Shown here: positions 52,420-61,946 of the stretch, piece after piece | How positions within the stretch are numbered: position 1 is the first letter of the stretch | Layout: each line of letters begins with the position of its first letter | NCBI GenBank assembly: GCA_016713645.1 | Contig: JADJOU010000003.1 | Coordinates: 1-64,000 of the forward strand | DNA: 64,000 bases | From: Bacteroidota bacterium | GTDB taxonomy: Bacteria > Bacteroidota > Bacteroidia > Chitinophagales > JADJOU01 | Direction: 5' to 3' | Made by a program: the position numbers and the translations under genes | Notes under the pieces: model-generated | Told to the model about the DNA's origin: nothing | Seen by the model: only the letters and a program-made list of their open reading frames with translations | Databases searched by the model: none

Positions 52420-55400
52420 ATGAAATACTTCTTTCTATTATGGTCATTTGTCATTTCCTCCCTTCTTCAAGGGCAAGTTTCTCTATTCTCTGAGACATTC
52501 CCCAATGCATCGGGTTTTGCCAATTGGAACAATATCGACTTGAGTGATACCACCCGCCCTAAATTCTTGATGAATGCCGGGCAGACTGGAACAGTCTTTA
52601 CGACACAAGCCAATGGATATCCCTATACGTTTGCCAATGCCGGATTGACTGTAGCAAGGGCATACAATACCGCCTTATGGAATAAAGCTTCCATTGATTG
52701 CTCTGGTAAACCAGTCGTCATTCTAAAATTTGAAGAAGTTTATAATAGCAATACACAGACCTTCCCAGGCAATCTCGTCTATTTCGATTCCACCTTCATC
52801 GAAGTGAGCAAGGACAGTGTGAATTGGGTAAAATTTTTGGTGCGCACGGGTGGACCAATTATTACCGGTAAAAAATATGTCAATATATCTAGCGAGGCAG
52901 CCAACCAATCGAAAGTGTTTATCCGATTTAGAAGTAAAGGGCTCTATTGGTATGTCTGGTTCCTAGATGATATCGATGTGATTCAACCAGATTCTTTTGA
53001 TGTCAAAAATAATTTCGTAGCCAATCCAGAATACTTAACAGCAGGAAATATCAATATCTCCACCAATGTCACCAATAATGGAAGTGTACCTATCACCAGT
53101 TTGGAATTGACGTATACCATCAATGGAGGTGGAGCACAAACGGCCACGGTTACGGGTTTGAATATTTTGCCCCTTTTCGCTGCCAATGTCACGCATACTA
53201 TTCTTTGGAATGCAACGTTAGGATTTTATAATATCGCTGTCACAATGGGTAAAGTAAATGGAAGTCCTGATGGCACTCCAGGTGATAATGAAGCACTTAA
53301 AGATGTCGTCGTCGCCAATTCTTTCGTGCCAAGAAAACCTTTCTTCGAAGTATTTACCAGCTCTACCAATTCATTCTGCTTCTCGGGAAATGTCAATTAT
53401 CGAAATGTTATCTTCTTTAAAAATGATACCAGTTATGTAGATATTAAATACCAACAAGATTTCCCGACCAACGGCGACCCATATTGCACAGGAGAAGGCA
53501 TCAACAGAAGAAATGTACCATATAGCATCAATTCAATTCCGCGCATGGAAGTCAATGGAGGCTTTGACGATATCACCGCAAATTTCAATGAAACAGTTTA
53601 CCAAAACGCCTTAAACACGCCAGCAGCTTATGAATTGAGCGGTGAGTATTCCATTGATACCATTACAAAAACCATCAATGATATCAAAATAAAATACAAG
53701 CCACTCCTAGATATGGCGCCAACATTCACCAAATTGTTTGTTGCTATTGTCGAAAAAACAACGACGGCCAATGCAAAGACCAACGGCGAAACGACTTTTT
53801 ACAACGTCCTAAAGAAAATGGTTCCAAACAGCAATGGAATTACCATCACCACACTCACTGCTAATACAGTGGATTCACTATTGACTTCTTATACTTTCAA
53901 AGGCTCCTATAGATTGCCTATCGATGGTCAACCTGCCAATAGAATCGACCACACCATTGAACACAGCGTTGAAAATTTCAACAACCTCAAAGTCATAGCA
54001 TGGGTTCAAAACACCTCTACCAGACAAGTTTTCCAAGCAGCTAATCTCAATAAATTGATTAAATCGATCAAAGTAGATTCTGCCAATGGAGGCGAAATTT
54101 GGAGCGTGGGCTATACTAAGAAAATTAAATGGACATCTAAAAATGTCAATGACGTAAAAATAGAATACACCATCAATGGCGGTACTTCTTGGAACCTCAT
54201 AGCAGCATCTGTTCCAGCAAATACAGGCTCATACAATTGGGCCGTTCCGAATACGCCTTCAGCAGATTGTAAAATCAGAATCACCGATGTCATCAGCCCG
54301 ATGGCCACGGATGAAAGTGACAATAAATTTGAAATCGTCTATCCAATCACCGTGACTGCACCAAATGGCGGAGAGACTTGGACCGTAGGCACTTCTAAAG
54401 ACATCATCTGGAATGCTGCAGCAGAACTCAATAATGTAAAAATTGAAGTATCATTAAATAATGGTTTGTCTTGGAGCACTGTAGTAGCTTCTATGGCTGC
54501 ATCTACGGGCTTTTATTCATGGACAATTCCAAATACCCCTTCGACGAATTGTTTGATTAGAGTGACGGATTTGAACAATACAACGCTATTCGATAAGAGC
54601 AATGGCACATTCACCATCGCCTTGCCGCCATCCCTTAAATTGAATGCTCCTAATGGCGGAAATATCTGGAATGTCAATTCAAATCAAAACATCACTTGGA
54701 CAGCAGTTACTGTTCAAAATATCAAAATCGAATACACCATCAATAATGGCGGCTCTTGGAATACCATTGCAGGTTCTGTGCTTGCATCATTGGGAACCTA
54801 TGCATGGAATTTGCCCAATACACCTTCGACTAATTGCCGCGTGAGAATCACAGACATCAATAATGGACTCATCAATGATGAAAGCGACTCCAACTTCACC
54901 ATATTCTTACCGCCCTCAATCACAGTTACTGCGCCTAATGGTGGAGAATCATGGAATGTCGGAAGCTCAAAAAATATCACATGGAATTCCGCAGTGGTCA
55001 ATTATGTCAAACTAGAATATTCCGTGAATGGCGGTGGTGCATGGATAACGATCGCACCTGCAGTACTTGCATCTTCGGGAAGCTATTCTTGGACCATACC
55101 CAACAATCCATCGGCGAATTGTTTGATCAAAATAACCGATACATCTAATACAGCACTTTTTGATGTGAGCAATTCTGTGTTCAGTATCAATACACCGACG
55201 AATATTACCCTCACCAATCCGAATGGTGGAGAAATATGGACTGCAGGTCTCGCACAAAATATCACTTGGTCTTCATCGGGTATCAATGATATCAAAATCG
55301 AATACAGCACTAATGGAGGGACTTCTTGGACAACCATTATTTCATCTACCGCAGCTGCTGCAGGCATCTATTCTTGGACCGTGCCCAATGCGCCATCGAC

Positions 55401-56892
55401 CAATTGCAAAGTGCGCGTGACAGACATCCTCAATAGCTCTAATGTCGACAATTCTGATGGACTATTCACGATTGTATTGCCTCCTTCTGTAGCAGTACTC
55501 AGTCCAAATGGGGGCGAAACATGGGATATCAATTCCAATCAAAACATCCTATGGACTTCCAATTCTATTGCTGATGTAAAAATTGAATTCACCACCAATA
55601 ACGGAAGCTCATGGAATACCATCACTTCTTCTACTCCGGCAGCAGCTGGCTCATATTCTTGGAATGTTCCGAATACGCCGACGACACAAGCCAAAGTGAG
55701 AATTTCCGATGCGACGAATATCACACTCATCGATGCGAGCAATAGCAATTTCACCATTCAATTGCCGACTTCTATCACAGTCACATCGCCAGATGGAGGA
55801 GAAACATGGGATGTGGGAACCAACCAAAATATCACCTTTACTTCGCAAAATATCGCCAATGTAAAAATTGATTATTCCATCAATGGAGGGGCATCGTGGA
55901 TCAATATCACCGCCTCCACTCCTACATCTTCAGGCTCGTATACTTGGACCATTCCAAACAATGCCTCTGCGAATTGCAAAGTGAGAATCTCTGATGCAAG
56001 CAATGCAAATACCAAAGATGAGAGCAATGGAGCATTCACCATTCGATTGCCAGCAACCATTGCACTCAATGCGCCAAACGGCGGAGAGACTTGGGATATC
56101 GGCACGGTGCATAATATCACTTGGACGACAACAGCCATCAACAATATTAAAATTGAATTTTCAAGCAATAGCGGAGGAACTTGGACCACCGTGGCTGCTT
56201 CTGTCCTCGCATCTTTAGGCACTTATGCATGGACTATTCCTGGACCAACATCAAATAATTGTCTGATCAAAATCACCGATGTGAGCAATGCATCCAACAG
56301 CGATATCAGCAACCTCGCATTCAAAATTGTACAACCTCCTAGCATTACCATTACCAGTCCAAATGGCACTGAAAGCTGGTTGGTGGGCAGTTCGCAGAAT
56401 ATCACATGGACCACAACAGGTGTACAATTTGTCAAAATTGAATATTCAACCAATAATGGCTTGAAATGGAAAATGATTAATCCTGCTATCTTATCTTCCT
56501 TGGGAACCTATGCTTGGACAATACCTGATTCTGTTTCTACACAATGCAAAATCAGATTGACCAGCACAGTGGATAGCAATTTATTCGCTTTGAGCAATGG
56601 CAATTTCAAAATTTACAAAGCACCTGTGATTAATTCAATCAATAGCGCATTGGATAATCAATCATCGCTGATCTATCCAAATCCATTGTTCAATCAATTC
56701 AATATTCAGACGAATCTATCTTACGATAAAGTCTATGTTTATGACATTCGCGGAGGATTGATGAGAGAATTTGTGAGCAATAAAAAGCATCTATATTCCA
56801 TCGATGAATTAGAGAGCGGATCTTATTGGATTATCTTAATCAAAGATGATCAACCAATAGGCAAGCACCTTGTTCAGAAGCAAACAGAATAA
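52420..56892 (+). CDS. Large T9SS-exported repeat protein with Omp28-like thioredoxin-fold domain
   Basis: An intact 1490-residue protein. The signal peptide is MKYFFLLWSFVISSLLQGQV. Residues ~20-190 look like a lectin-like N-terminal domain. Residues ~195-300 resemble a CARDB-type domain. Residues ~305-545 resemble Omp28-type proteins (FEVFTSSTNSFCFSGNVNYR, DIKYQQDFPTNGDPY), but the usual CxxC is absent. Nine repeats of ~95 residues follow, each starting PNGGETW-like and containing KIEYSxNGG and a Y-x-W-x-I/V-P motif (starting near bases 54080, 54355, 54640, 54925, 55213, 55500, 55785, 56067, 56350). They resemble the Kre9/Knh-type extracellular domain. The end SLIYPNPLFNQFNIQ is a T9SS sorting signal. 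Function unknown. An adhesin or structural surface role is inferred. Confidence 0.9.
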   Translation: MKYFFLLWSFVISSLLQGQVSLFSETFPNASGFANWNNIDLSDTTRPKFLMNAGQTGTVFTTQANGYPYTFANAGLTVARAYNTALWNKASIDCSGKPVVILKFEEVYNSNTQTFPGNLVYFDSTFIEVSKDSVNWVKFLVRTGGPIITGKKYVNISSEAANQSKVFIRFRSKGLYWYVWFLDDIDVIQPDSFDVKNNFVANPEYLTAGNINISTNVTNNGSVPITSLELTYTINGGGAQTATVTGLNILPLFAANVTHTILWNATLGFYNIAVTMGKVNGSPDGTPGDNEALKDVVVANSFVPRKPFFEVFTSSTNSFCFSGNVNYRNVIFFKNDTSYVDIKYQQDFPTNGDPYCTGEGINRRNVPYSINSIPRMEVNGGFDDITANFNETVYQNALNTPAAYELSGEYSIDTITKTINDIKIKYKPLLDMAPTFTKLFVAIVEKTTTANAKTNGETTFYNVLKKMVPNSNGITITTLTANTVDSLLTSYTFKGSYRLPIDGQPANRIDHTIEHSVENFNNLKVIAWVQNTSTRQVFQAANLNKLIKSIKVDSANGGEIWSVGYTKKIKWTSKNVNDVKIEYTINGGTSWNLIAASVPANTGSYNWAVPNTPSADCKIRITDVISPMATDESDNKFEIVYPITVTAPNGGETWTVGTSKDIIWNAAAELNNVKIEVSLNNGLSWSTVVASMAASTGFYSWTIPNTPSTNCLIRVTDLNNTTLFDKSNGTFTIALPPSLKLNAPNGGNIWNVNSNQNITWTAVTVQNIKIEYTINNGGSWNTIAGSVLASLGTYAWNLPNTPSTNCRVRITDINNGLINDESDSNFTIFLPPSITVTAPNGGESWNVGSSKNITWNSAVVNYVKLEYSVNGGGAWITIAPAVLASSGSYSWTIPNNPSANCLIKITDTSNTALFDVSNSVFSINTPTNITLTNPNGGEIWTAGLAQNITWSSSGINDIKIEYSTNGGTSWTTIISSTAAAAGIYSWTVPNAPSTNCKVRVTDILNSSNVDNSDGLFTIVLPPSVAVLSPNGGETWDINSNQNILWTSNSIADVKIEFTTNNGSSWNTITSSTPAAAGSYSWNVPNTPTTQAKVRISDATNITLIDASNSNFTIQLPTSITVTSPDGGETWDVGTNQNITFTSQNIANVKIDYSINGGASWINITASTPTSSGSYTWTIPNNASANCKVRISDASNANTKDESNGAFTIRLPATIALNAPNGGETWDIGTVHNITWTTTAINNIKIEFSSNSGGTWTTVAASVLASLGTYAWTIPGPTSNNCLIKITDVSNASNSDISNLAFKIVQPPSITITSPNGTESWLVGSSQNITWTTTGVQFVKIEYSTNNGLKWKMINPAILSSLGTYAWTIPDSVSTQCKIRLTSTVDSNLFALSNGNFKIYKAPVINSINSALDNQSSLIYPNPLFNQFNIQTNLSYDKVYVYDIRGGLMREFVSNKKHLYSIDELESGSYWIILIKDDQPIGKHLVQKQTE

Positions 56893-56902
56893 GCCCCCTA
56901 GC

Positions 56903-56911
56903 CCCCGAAGG
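56903..56911. repeat. IS target-site duplication, left copy
   Basis: CCCCGAAGG lies immediately before the left inverted repeat and recurs at 58491-58499. Confidence 0.8.
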
Positions 56912-58490
56912 CATAGGCGTCAGTTTAAGTCATTTTACAGGTTTTATCTTATGTTTTAGGGCTTTTGCGTGGAGGTGATTTTTTGACTCTCGTTAAAATA
57001 AACGTATTTTTATCCTCTAGCTCCCATTCCATTTCTTCCCCTTTTTTATTCCAGCTGCTTCTGCAAGTGCTGCAGGAAAATTAATATAATAAGATTTTGT
57101 TGTTCCCCCTTTCTACTTTTGAATTTTCACATTGTATCCCATGGTGTAATATTAACAATTATTTGTTGATTCTTTTTATTAATAGTATATATACTATTAT
57201 GTAAATTGCGCCACATATGAATGTATTCAATTTATCGACCATGCTTACTAAGGTTGGCTTAACAAATGACCATGTTTTTACTCTTTCAAAGAACTAATTT
57301 TATCAAGAGAAATAGGAAGTTAAATCCGATTAACTTGCTTTTCTCTCTTGATTTTTTCTAGCGCTGGAGAATCCTTTTCCTTTTCTAAACTTTCTCTAAA
57401 AGCCATTTATCTCTTAAATATTTCCATCACTAAGCAATCTTTTCATACTGCCATTGTTTGTAAACCTTGTTTAGAGTTTATGAAAGAAATATTTTCTTCT
57501 GTATGTGGAAAATTCTGCGCTTTAAACTCTGGAACTCCATTTCGAAGAGTATTAATTCAAGATAGTACTATTGTCAAAGCTCCAAAATCACTTTTTAGTA
57601 TATACAGTGGTGTAGCCAACGGGACATCAAAAGCTTGCAACTCTAGAATACAAGTAGCGATTGATCTATTGACAATGTGTATTCATAAATTTTCTATTGA
57701 TAGCTATTCAATTAATGATTTTAAAGCTGCATGTGGGTTAAATATTCAGAGTTGGGATCTAATTATTAGAGATAGAGGGTATTTTACAATTTCGGAGTTT
57801 ACCAGAATAGTAGAAGCTAATGCAGACTTCATTTCTAGATACTATAGTACAAGTAATTACTTTGATTTAAATGGAAAAAAAGTATCTATCCTATCTTTAC
57901 TTAAAAAGAAAAACAAATTAGATATCTGGCTGTATCTAGGATGTTATAAAGGGCTAAAAGTTAGAATTCTTGCAATGCCAGTACCTCCTCTTGTATCAGA
58001 GAAAAGGGCAAGAGAATATAAGAAAAATGCTAAACACACGCCAAGTGCTAATGTGTTAGAGCTTCTTCAATGGGATATATATATTACAACGGTGGATGAA
58101 CAAAAATGGATTTTGAAAAATTGTTTCTTACTATAAATTACGTTGGAGAATTGAAATAGTATTTAAGTCTCTTAAATCTTATATCTATTTGAGGGATAAT
58201 CATAAGATGTCAGATACACAATTCCAAATAATTATATACTCTAAGTTAATTCTATATCAGCTAATAATGCAATTGGTATATCAGAAGTATACAACATCAT
58301 TACAAACTAGTATTTTAATGCTATTAAAAGCGACGAAAGAAGCACTCCCAATGATTATTACAATAGCTTCTGAAGAAATTGAAGAGAAAAAAGCTATACT
58401 CTTTTTGAAAAGATACTGCTGCTATGAAAAAAGAAAAAAACGTCAAAACTATTATGAACATTGGAATTGCTTGCTAAACTGACGCCTATG
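56912..58490 (+). mobile_element. IS4-family insertion sequence, 1579 bp
   Basis: Terminal inverted repeats of 16 bp are perfect: CATAGGCGTCAGTTTA at 56912-56927 and its reverse complement at 58475-58490. A 9-bp target duplication CCCCGAAGG flanks them (56903-56911, 58491-58499). The element encodes one IS4-type transposase. A 9-bp duplication is seen in parts of the IS4 family. It sits inside a CCCCGAAGGGGG palindrome between the large T9SS gene and a methyltransferase gene. Confidence 0.9.
57241..58482 (+). pseudogene. IS4-family transposase, frameshifted
   Basis: The main piece (57348-58136) has the DDE elements LIQDSTIVKAP and LIIRDRGYFTISEF. After a frame change near 58110 the final piece has YKLRWRIEIVFKSLKSY, the YREK-type motif with the catalytic Glu. 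The N-terminal part (57241-57348: MLTKVGLTNDHVFTLSKN, LNPINLLFSL) is spread over several frames with stops. With at least three breaks this copy is probably inactive unless the breaks are sequence errors. Confidence 0.82.
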
Positions 58491-58650
58491 CCCCGAAGGG
58501 GGAATGAGCCCCTAACCCCCGAAGGGGGAATTGCTGACGCGTGTTTTTTAAATCGTAAATCACTTAAAAGATTTCCATGTCGACAATCTTATTTCTACAA
58601 CAGAAGTAACCCTCACCCTTCGGGGGTTCATGAGCAAAGCGAAGTGAACG
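58491..58650. repeat. Cluster of CCCCGAAGGGG hairpins
   Basis: CCCCGAAGGGGG occurs at 58491-58502 and CCCCCGAAGGGGG at 58516-58528. A variant ACCCTTCGGGGGT occurs near 58616-58628. The first is the target of the IS insertion and also supplies the right target duplication 58491-58499. Confidence 0.8.
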
Positions 58651-58658
58651 AACGTAGT

Positions 58659-59860
58659 TCAGGAGGGGGCATATGCCTTCTCCAAATAATGAAACTCAAT
58701 TCCAAAAAATGCTTTCATTTCCTGAATTTTCTTGAGAATGCCAGCGCGATCAACATGACCATGATGTTTCCTAACACCAATGATCATGACATTCTTCGGC
58801 GTATGCGCATCCGAAATAAATTCAATGACCTTCGTCGAATAACCATGGTATTCCATAATCAATGCGCGAATCCCATCTGTCACCATCTCTGCCTCACGCT
58901 CTAAAAAATGCCGTGCTTCATGAGCGGATCTAATACACTCGATGCCTTGCTCTTTTCCATCTCGCGCCGAATCTGTTTATGACAACAAGGCGCCACGACA
59001 ATTAAATCCGCATTGGAGGCTATCCCTTGATGAATCGCATCATCCGTCGCTGTATCACAGGCATGCAATGCTATCAAAACATGTATATCTTCCGCTTGAT
59101 AAGATTGAATCGATCCCTCCACAAAATGCAATCGCTCAAAGCCCGATTGAACAGCAATGCCATTGCACAATTCCACCAATTCCTTGCGGTATTCAACCCC
59201 AGTGATGGTGCATGGTCTATCCAATACGCCGTTCAAATAATCATAGAGCGCAAAGGTCAAATACCCTTTGCCCGCACCCATATCCACGATATTCGTCATC
59301 CCGCGCTCAGGTAAATCTTTCAAATGAGCAGAGAGAATTTCAATATAGTGATTGATCTGTTTGTATTTATCCTGTGCATTTTTATAGACCTGCCCTTCCG
59401 CATCCGTGATATTCAGCGCATGCAGATAAGGCTTATGCTCAGCACTAATCTTGCGCTGCTTGATTTTATCATGCTCCAATGATGGAACCTCAGCATGACT
59501 CGCCTTGCTCGTTCGCATCGCCCACACGCCTTTATGATTCAATTCCAAAATATAATCATGTTCAACCGTGAATAGATTCGCCAAACGGAAACCATCTTCC
59601 GCAATCAATGTTTTAAGCAAAGCAGGCAATTCATCCACAGCATAATTCTTCGTGATATCCTTGGTTTGGTATCGATAGGTAAAAGACAATTTCTCTTCGC
59701 GCTTGATGATGACGCGCTTGGCGTAGATATTTTTCAAGCCCGCTTCAAGGCCTTTGTAATTGCCAAGTGAGAGCTTTACAAAACTTTTGTCCCCCAAATG
59801 TTCCATCAATTTGCTTAACCAATTTTCGATTGCATCATTCATCTTTCCAGTGTATTTCAA
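58659..59860 (-). CDS. SAM-dependent methyltransferase (Methyltransf_32-like), one frameshift
   Basis: The main piece (59860-58901) has a variable N-terminal region, then the methyltransferase core with SAM-binding NIVDMGAGKGYLTFAL, ITGVEYRKELVELC, VLIALHACDTATDDAIHQG and VVAPCCHKQIRREM. The latter two motifs are typical of the METTL25-like/Methyltransf_32 group. A frame change near 58905 leads to the C-terminal piece (MVTDGIRALIMEYHGYSTKV, TPKNVMIIGVRK). Joined it has about 400 residues. The substrate is unknown, perhaps rRNA or tRNA. Confidence 0.83.
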
Positions 59861-60059
59861 AACAAATATACGGATTGATTAGGATAACTATGGTGCTTTC
59901 CACTCATTAACGCTCTTGATTGTCCTATCAAATTGATTTCATTCTATTCTCAGATGCCAATACGATGCTCTTCTAATAATTATGTTCTCCTCTGAACGTC
60001 ATTCCAAACTTGATTTGCCTTGTCCCTACAACGTGTAAGTAGGGTCTGTTGTACTTTCT
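59861..60059. other. Intergenic region before the repeat island
   Basis: About 200 bp with no gene. TCATTCCAAACTTGATTTGC near 60000-60020 recurs in similar form near 63792-63811. Confidence 0.5.
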
Positions 60060-60535
60060 ACAATTCAAAATACATAATTCCATTATTCCATTCAAAATTC
60101 ACAATTCAAAATTCATAATTCATTTTTCGTTCCAACCATTCAAAATTCAAAATTCATAATTCAAAATTCCCTAGTAGTAGTTCCACCAATTCAAAATTCA
60201 TAATTCATAATTCATTTGTCGTTCCAACCATTCAAAATTCATAATTCAAAATTCCCTAGTAGTAGTCCCAATTCAAAATTCATAATTCATAATTCATTTG
60301 TCGTTCCAACCATTCAAAATTCAAAATTCATAATTCAAAATTCCCTAGTAGTAGTCCCACCAATTCAAAATTCATAATTCAAAATTCAAATTCCCTAGTT
60401 GTTCCCCAATTCAAATTCATAATTTAAAATTCAAAATTCCCTAGTTGTTCCACCAATTCAAAATTCATAATTCAAAATTCAAAATTCCCTAGTTGTTCCA
60501 CCAATTCAAAATTCATAATTCAAAATTCATAATTC
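60060..60535. repeat. AATTCAAAATTCATAATTC tandem repeat array
   Basis: An array of near-identical modules built from AATTCAAAATTC and CATAATTC words separated by CCCTAGTAGTAGT or CCCTAGTTGTTCC spacers. The first half has higher-order units of roughly 90 bp, with a TTTGTCGTTCCAACC link. The second half has units of about 45-50 bp. Fragments of the same words continue to about 60990. There are no spacers of unique sequence, so this is not a CRISPR array. Confidence 0.9.
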
Positions 60536-60605
60536 TCATGGGCGTGCCTCCGGCCGGGCTCTGCGCCTTACTTCGTGCCGGCTGCGATCCCTCACGCATA
60601 TGGTG
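60536..60605. repeat. GC-rich segment inside the repeat island
   Basis: A strongly GC-rich block (GGGCGTGCCTCCGGCCGGGC, then CTTCGTGCCGGCTGCGATCC) within AT-rich surroundings. It resembles dispersed GC-rich elements seen in other Bacteroidota intergenic regions. No open frame or known RNA is recognised. Confidence 0.5.
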
Positions 60606-60664
60606 ATGAACACGATATTTGAATTCAATAAAACATGGTAATAAATTAAATCAAATCCCGGGTC

Positions 60665-60854
60665 TACCGATATGGCGACCCTACGGGGCGCGTAAAATCA
60701 CATTATTTTTCTACCGATATTGCACCCCTACGGGGCGCGTTACCGATATGGCACCCCTACGGGGCGCATTCACAATTCAATTTGTAATTCCAACCATTCA
60801 AAATTCATAATTCAAAATTCATAATTCCTCCAACATGGCACCGCTACGGGGCGC
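60665..60854. repeat. Four copies of a ACCGATATGGC...CTACGGGGCGC repeat
   Basis: Copies begin near 60665, 60712, 60742 and 60831. Each holds a GGCACCCCTACGGGGCGC-like core in which CCCC and GGGG can pair around TAC (CCCTACGGG). The spacing is irregular. Confidence 0.85.
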
Positions 60855-61176
60855 ATTCACCATTCCCATTCAAAATTCACAATTCAAAATTCATATTTCA
60901 TTTGTCGTTCCAACCATTCAAAATTCATAATTCAATTTGTAATTCCAACCCCATTTAAAATTCATAATTCAAAATTCATAATTCCATTTGTAATTCCATT
61001 AGCTCATTGTTGATGGAAGAGATATCAGATTCACGATCCCATAAAAACCATCCTTTTCAACAGCCAATTATCATTAAGCTTATTGCACCAATTAAATTCG
61101 CGTATTGTGACATATAAATGCTTGTTAGTGATGTATTTTTATATAAAAACTCACTTTTTATTGCTATATTAGTATC
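60855..61176. other. Remnant repeat sequence and upstream region of the acetyltransferase-like gene
   Basis: ATTCAAAATTCATAATTC words continue to about 60990. Then about 180 bp of AT-rich non-repetitive sequence leads to the GTG start at 61177. No gene is seen. Confidence 0.6.
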
Positions 61177-61692
61177 GTGAAAAAACAAGCATTAGATTTC
61201 ATTATTGATAAATTAACAGATTCAATTTTAAATACGATTTCTGGAGATAGTTTCCAGACGGAAATTTCTCTAGTGACAAAAGATGATCTAAAAATAATCA
61301 CTAAGCAAAATAATTGGAACTTTGATTGGAAGATTGATTATGCAGACATAAACAAAGATGTTTATAAAGTAACGATTGTAAGTAGCCCTAACGTTATTCA
61401 AGGCTTAGTTAGTCTATCAATAAAAAGAATTATATTGAGATGAATTTATTGGAAAGCGCTCCTTTTAATATTGGCAGAGAAAAGTTTATGAAGGAGTAGC
61501 AGGAATTTGGTGGCATTTTGTTGTAAATTATCATTTCAACATGGATTTGATGGATATGTCGCTTTTACTGCAAAAACAGAATTGATTGAACATTATAAAA
61601 CATCATTAAACGCATATCATTTTAAAGGGCAAAGAATGATTATAGAATCAGCTGCCGCTAAAAGATTAGTAGAAAAATATTTTAAAATATAA
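61177..61692 (+). CDS. Acetyltransferase-like (GNAT-fold) protein, two frameshifts
   Basis: The N-terminal piece starts with GTG (MKKQALDFIIDKLTDSILNT) and contains SGDSFQTEISLVTKDDLK, NNWNFDWKIDYADI and VYKVTIVSSPNVIQGLVSLS. Repairing breaks near 61425 and 61490 continues it as MNLLESAPFNIGREKVYEGV, GNLVAFCCKLSFQHGFDGYV, LIEHYKTSLNAYHFKGQRMI and ends RLVEKYFKI. This order (strand, substrate loop, Arg/Gly loop, helix, G-x-x-G) resembles GNAT acetyltransferases, though the acetyl-CoA loop is atypical. It is followed 4 bp later by a tiny basic gene. I recognise this as a Bacteroidota family of unproven function. Total about 170 residues. Confidence 0.6.
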
Positions 61693-61696
61693 GAAC

Positions 61697-61858
61697 ATGG
61701 GCTTAATTAGAGAACCAAAAGGTATAGATTTTATTATTAAAAGTACACCCCTTACAAAACAAGAGGAAAAGGAATTAGTTGAATTTATTGAGCTTAGAAA
61801 GCTAAAAAACAAACGTGTTAAGGCTAGATCAACAAAGAAAAAAATAGCAATAAAGTAA
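61697..61858 (+). CDS. Small basic protein partner of the acetyltransferase-like gene
   Basis: A 53-residue frame from ATG 61697 to taa 61858. The N-terminal half, MGLIREPKGIDFIIKSTPLT, is followed by a helix KQEEKELVEFIELRKL and a Lys/Arg-rich tail RVKARSTKKK. The spacing of 4 bp to the preceding stop and the distinct folded-plus-basic layout support a real gene. Function unknown. It could bind nucleic acid or act as a partner or antitoxin of the upstream protein. Confidence 0.6.
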   Translation: MGLIREPKGIDFIIKSTPLTKQEEKELVEFIELRKLKNKRVKARSTKKKIAIK

Positions 61859-61946
61859 TTATAAATGTGAGCATGTCACCCACATTTAAGAACAGTATTA
61901 TTCTATTGTTTTCAACTTGAATAATCACATTTCTAACCTTTAAATT

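Noticed and set aside
60060..60535. Regular repeats that could suggest a CRISPR array
   Set aside because: The intervals are made of the same words as the repeats, with no unique spacers, and there are no cas genes.
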